Position numbers and translations under genes: made by a program. Below the pieces are notes generated by a model, which made no database searches, was not told the origin of the DNA, and saw only the letters and a program-made list of their open reading frames with translations. A DNA stretch of 64,000 nt from Syngnathus acus (lineage: Eukaryota > Chordata > Actinopteri > Syngnathiformes > Syngnathidae), in the NCBI RefSeq assembly GCF_901709675.1, contig NC_051102.1, positions 838,912 to 902,911 of the forward strand. The letters are read 5' to 3'. Positions 62,841 through 64,000 of the stretch are shown in pieces; within the stretch, counting starts at the first letter, position 1, and each line of letters begins with the position of its first letter.

Positions 62841-62946
62841 GGCACGGGTACAAACTGAACTGTTTGCCAGCCAATTACAGGGCACACATAATCACACAAT
62901 TCACACCTTTTCACACCTACGGACTATTTCTAGTTTTCAAGAGCTT

Positions 62947-64000
62947 GACATTAGCTTCTTTTGGCTGCTGGTTTCTCAGAGTTCCAAGTCACTCAGTATT
63001 TTGACTAACCACAGTTTTGTTGTTGGATAATAGCATTTATGTGGAACCAACCAAGATAGGTTGAAGCGAGAAATTAGGCATCACTGAAGTTACGTTAGTG
63101 CCTAAGACCTAGCTGAACTCTCCCGTTGTCTTTAGGTGACCACAAAACGGAGCCCCAGCTGCGATTTGCAAGCACTACCAAATCAACTGCTTCACCAAGT
63201 ACGTATGTATCGATTGCCCTCTCCAGTGAAATCAAAAGCAAAACAGTAAGTTACCTTCTTATTTGTTGCCATCAATTTCCAAATCGAATGACCTGCCACA
63301 GGCAATTTTGTTCCCCCCTCCCGGCTGACATGCTTTGCATTTTGATGACTCTTGCGGCCGTGGTGGCTACTATGGCTTTGGGGTTACCAAATACGGCACT
63401 CCATGTGAAGGCAAGTTGGAGTTGAACTTCTAATACTTTAAAAGCTCAAGTCCTTATGGACTGAACTCACCTGCCCAAAGAGGGATGAATGTAATTATTA
63501 GGAATTGTGAAATGCAATTGTGGATTTTAATCTAATCCGCTCTAGCAGCAGACCTGACACAAAACTCAGTGGGCCCACAGAAGCCCAAACCCGACCTAAG
63601 GGTTGCATCATTTGTTCTGCATGAGCAGCAATTTTCATCAAACAGGAAGGACCTATGAGACAAAGTAATTATCTGAATGATTGGACAAACAACATTTGGA
63701 TTTTTTTTTTCTCCCTGCATCTGTTCAATCCATTTCCTGACCTGGATTGATTTGACAGTGATTGTGCCTTTTCATATTCTCGCAGCATTGTGATGTAAAT
63801 CGGGTCTATGCAATGGAACTGTCTTTCTGTTTTGCCCGTAATGAATATGGGGCTCCACTTGGAAAAGGTACACATGATGGAGATTACCTTTCAGCATTAC
63901 GGCTTGCTCACACACAACACATTATCATGAGAATCCAATACTATTGCACAGACAGAGATGATAGTTCACACCTGTGATTTGACCTTGGTACGTCCCACGG
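62947..64000. other. Right-edge stretch with two tentative exon-like segments
   Basis: 63136-63245 is bounded by TCTTTAG and GTAAGT, and 63786-63867 by a good pyrimidine tract ending CTCGCAG and GTACAC. Each stays open in at least one frame, but neither translation resembles a protein I know, and their phases do not clearly agree. Nothing else is recognised. Confidence 0.25.

Larger units (their letters stand above)
61163..62945 (-). repeat. Old SINE copy split by an LTR-type element
   Basis: 61163-61248 and 62841-62945 together align with the body of the SINE at 39796-40167 (shared ATCAGGGTC-type and TTTGCCAGCCAATTACAGGG blocks). They are separated by the 1.6-kb LTR element. The SINE head with the pol III boxes is not recognisable. 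Confidence 0.6.

Overview
The window looks like teleost fish nuclear DNA. It is AT-rich and intron-rich, with very little coding sequence. It is crowded with repeats: CA/TA microsatellites, hAT and pogo-type miniature transposons, RTE-like and other LINEs, a tRNA-derived SINE and an LTR-type element. No bacterial, plasmid or phage organisation is visible. Species cannot be fixed from the sequence alone.

The one complete gene is tnk2 (ACK1, activated CDC42 kinase), plus strand, about 11.06-28.8 kb. Seventeen coding exons (14169-28764) join in frame at GT-AG sites into a 1132-residue protein. In order it has the SAM-like N-terminal domain, a tyrosine kinase with all catalytic residues, SH3, CRIB, a clathrin-box-like motif, a PPAY motif, proline-rich segments, a Mig-6-like EGFR-binding segment and a C-terminal UBA. 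Two upstream exons (11174-11254 and 12823-12885) each open with ATG, end in phase 0 at a GT donor and fit the in-frame leader of exon 2 at 14154, which suggests alternative promoters and N-termini. Three tnk2 introns hold clear transposons: an antisense RTE-like LINE with an 11-bp target duplication (intron 4), a TA-flanked inverted-repeat element with a triplicated 200-bp core (intron 13) and a 770-bp hAT element inside a TA microsatellite (intron 15).

1-11 kb is tnk2 upstream DNA with one composite TA-flanked element (1237-2502) carrying a truncated LTR and a SINE. 28.8-42 kb is intergenic: a decayed minus-strand LINE (about 31.96-35.07 kb), a SINE with a perfect 14-bp target duplication (39796-40167) and a 5'-truncated LINE tail (about 40.64-41.23 kb).

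The most unusual feature is at 42021-44117. A TA-flanked element with pogo-type ends carries an intron-free piece encoding the C-terminal GOLD domain of FYCO1, followed by remnants of its own pogo-like transposase. This looks like host gene-fragment capture. Two related miniature elements lie at 44281-45253 and 48859-49654. A young LINE (49981-54619, 10-bp target duplication) was interrupted by a hAT element (50839-52282, 8-bp duplication). A palindromic hAT miniature (54916-55122) and a diverged one (about 55529-55870) follow. At 61249-62840 a non-autonomous LTR-type element, with nearly identical LTRs and a 31-bp minisatellite core, sits inside an older SINE. Most of 56-61 kb and 63-64 kb shows no recognisable gene; two exon-like segments at the right edge are only tentative.
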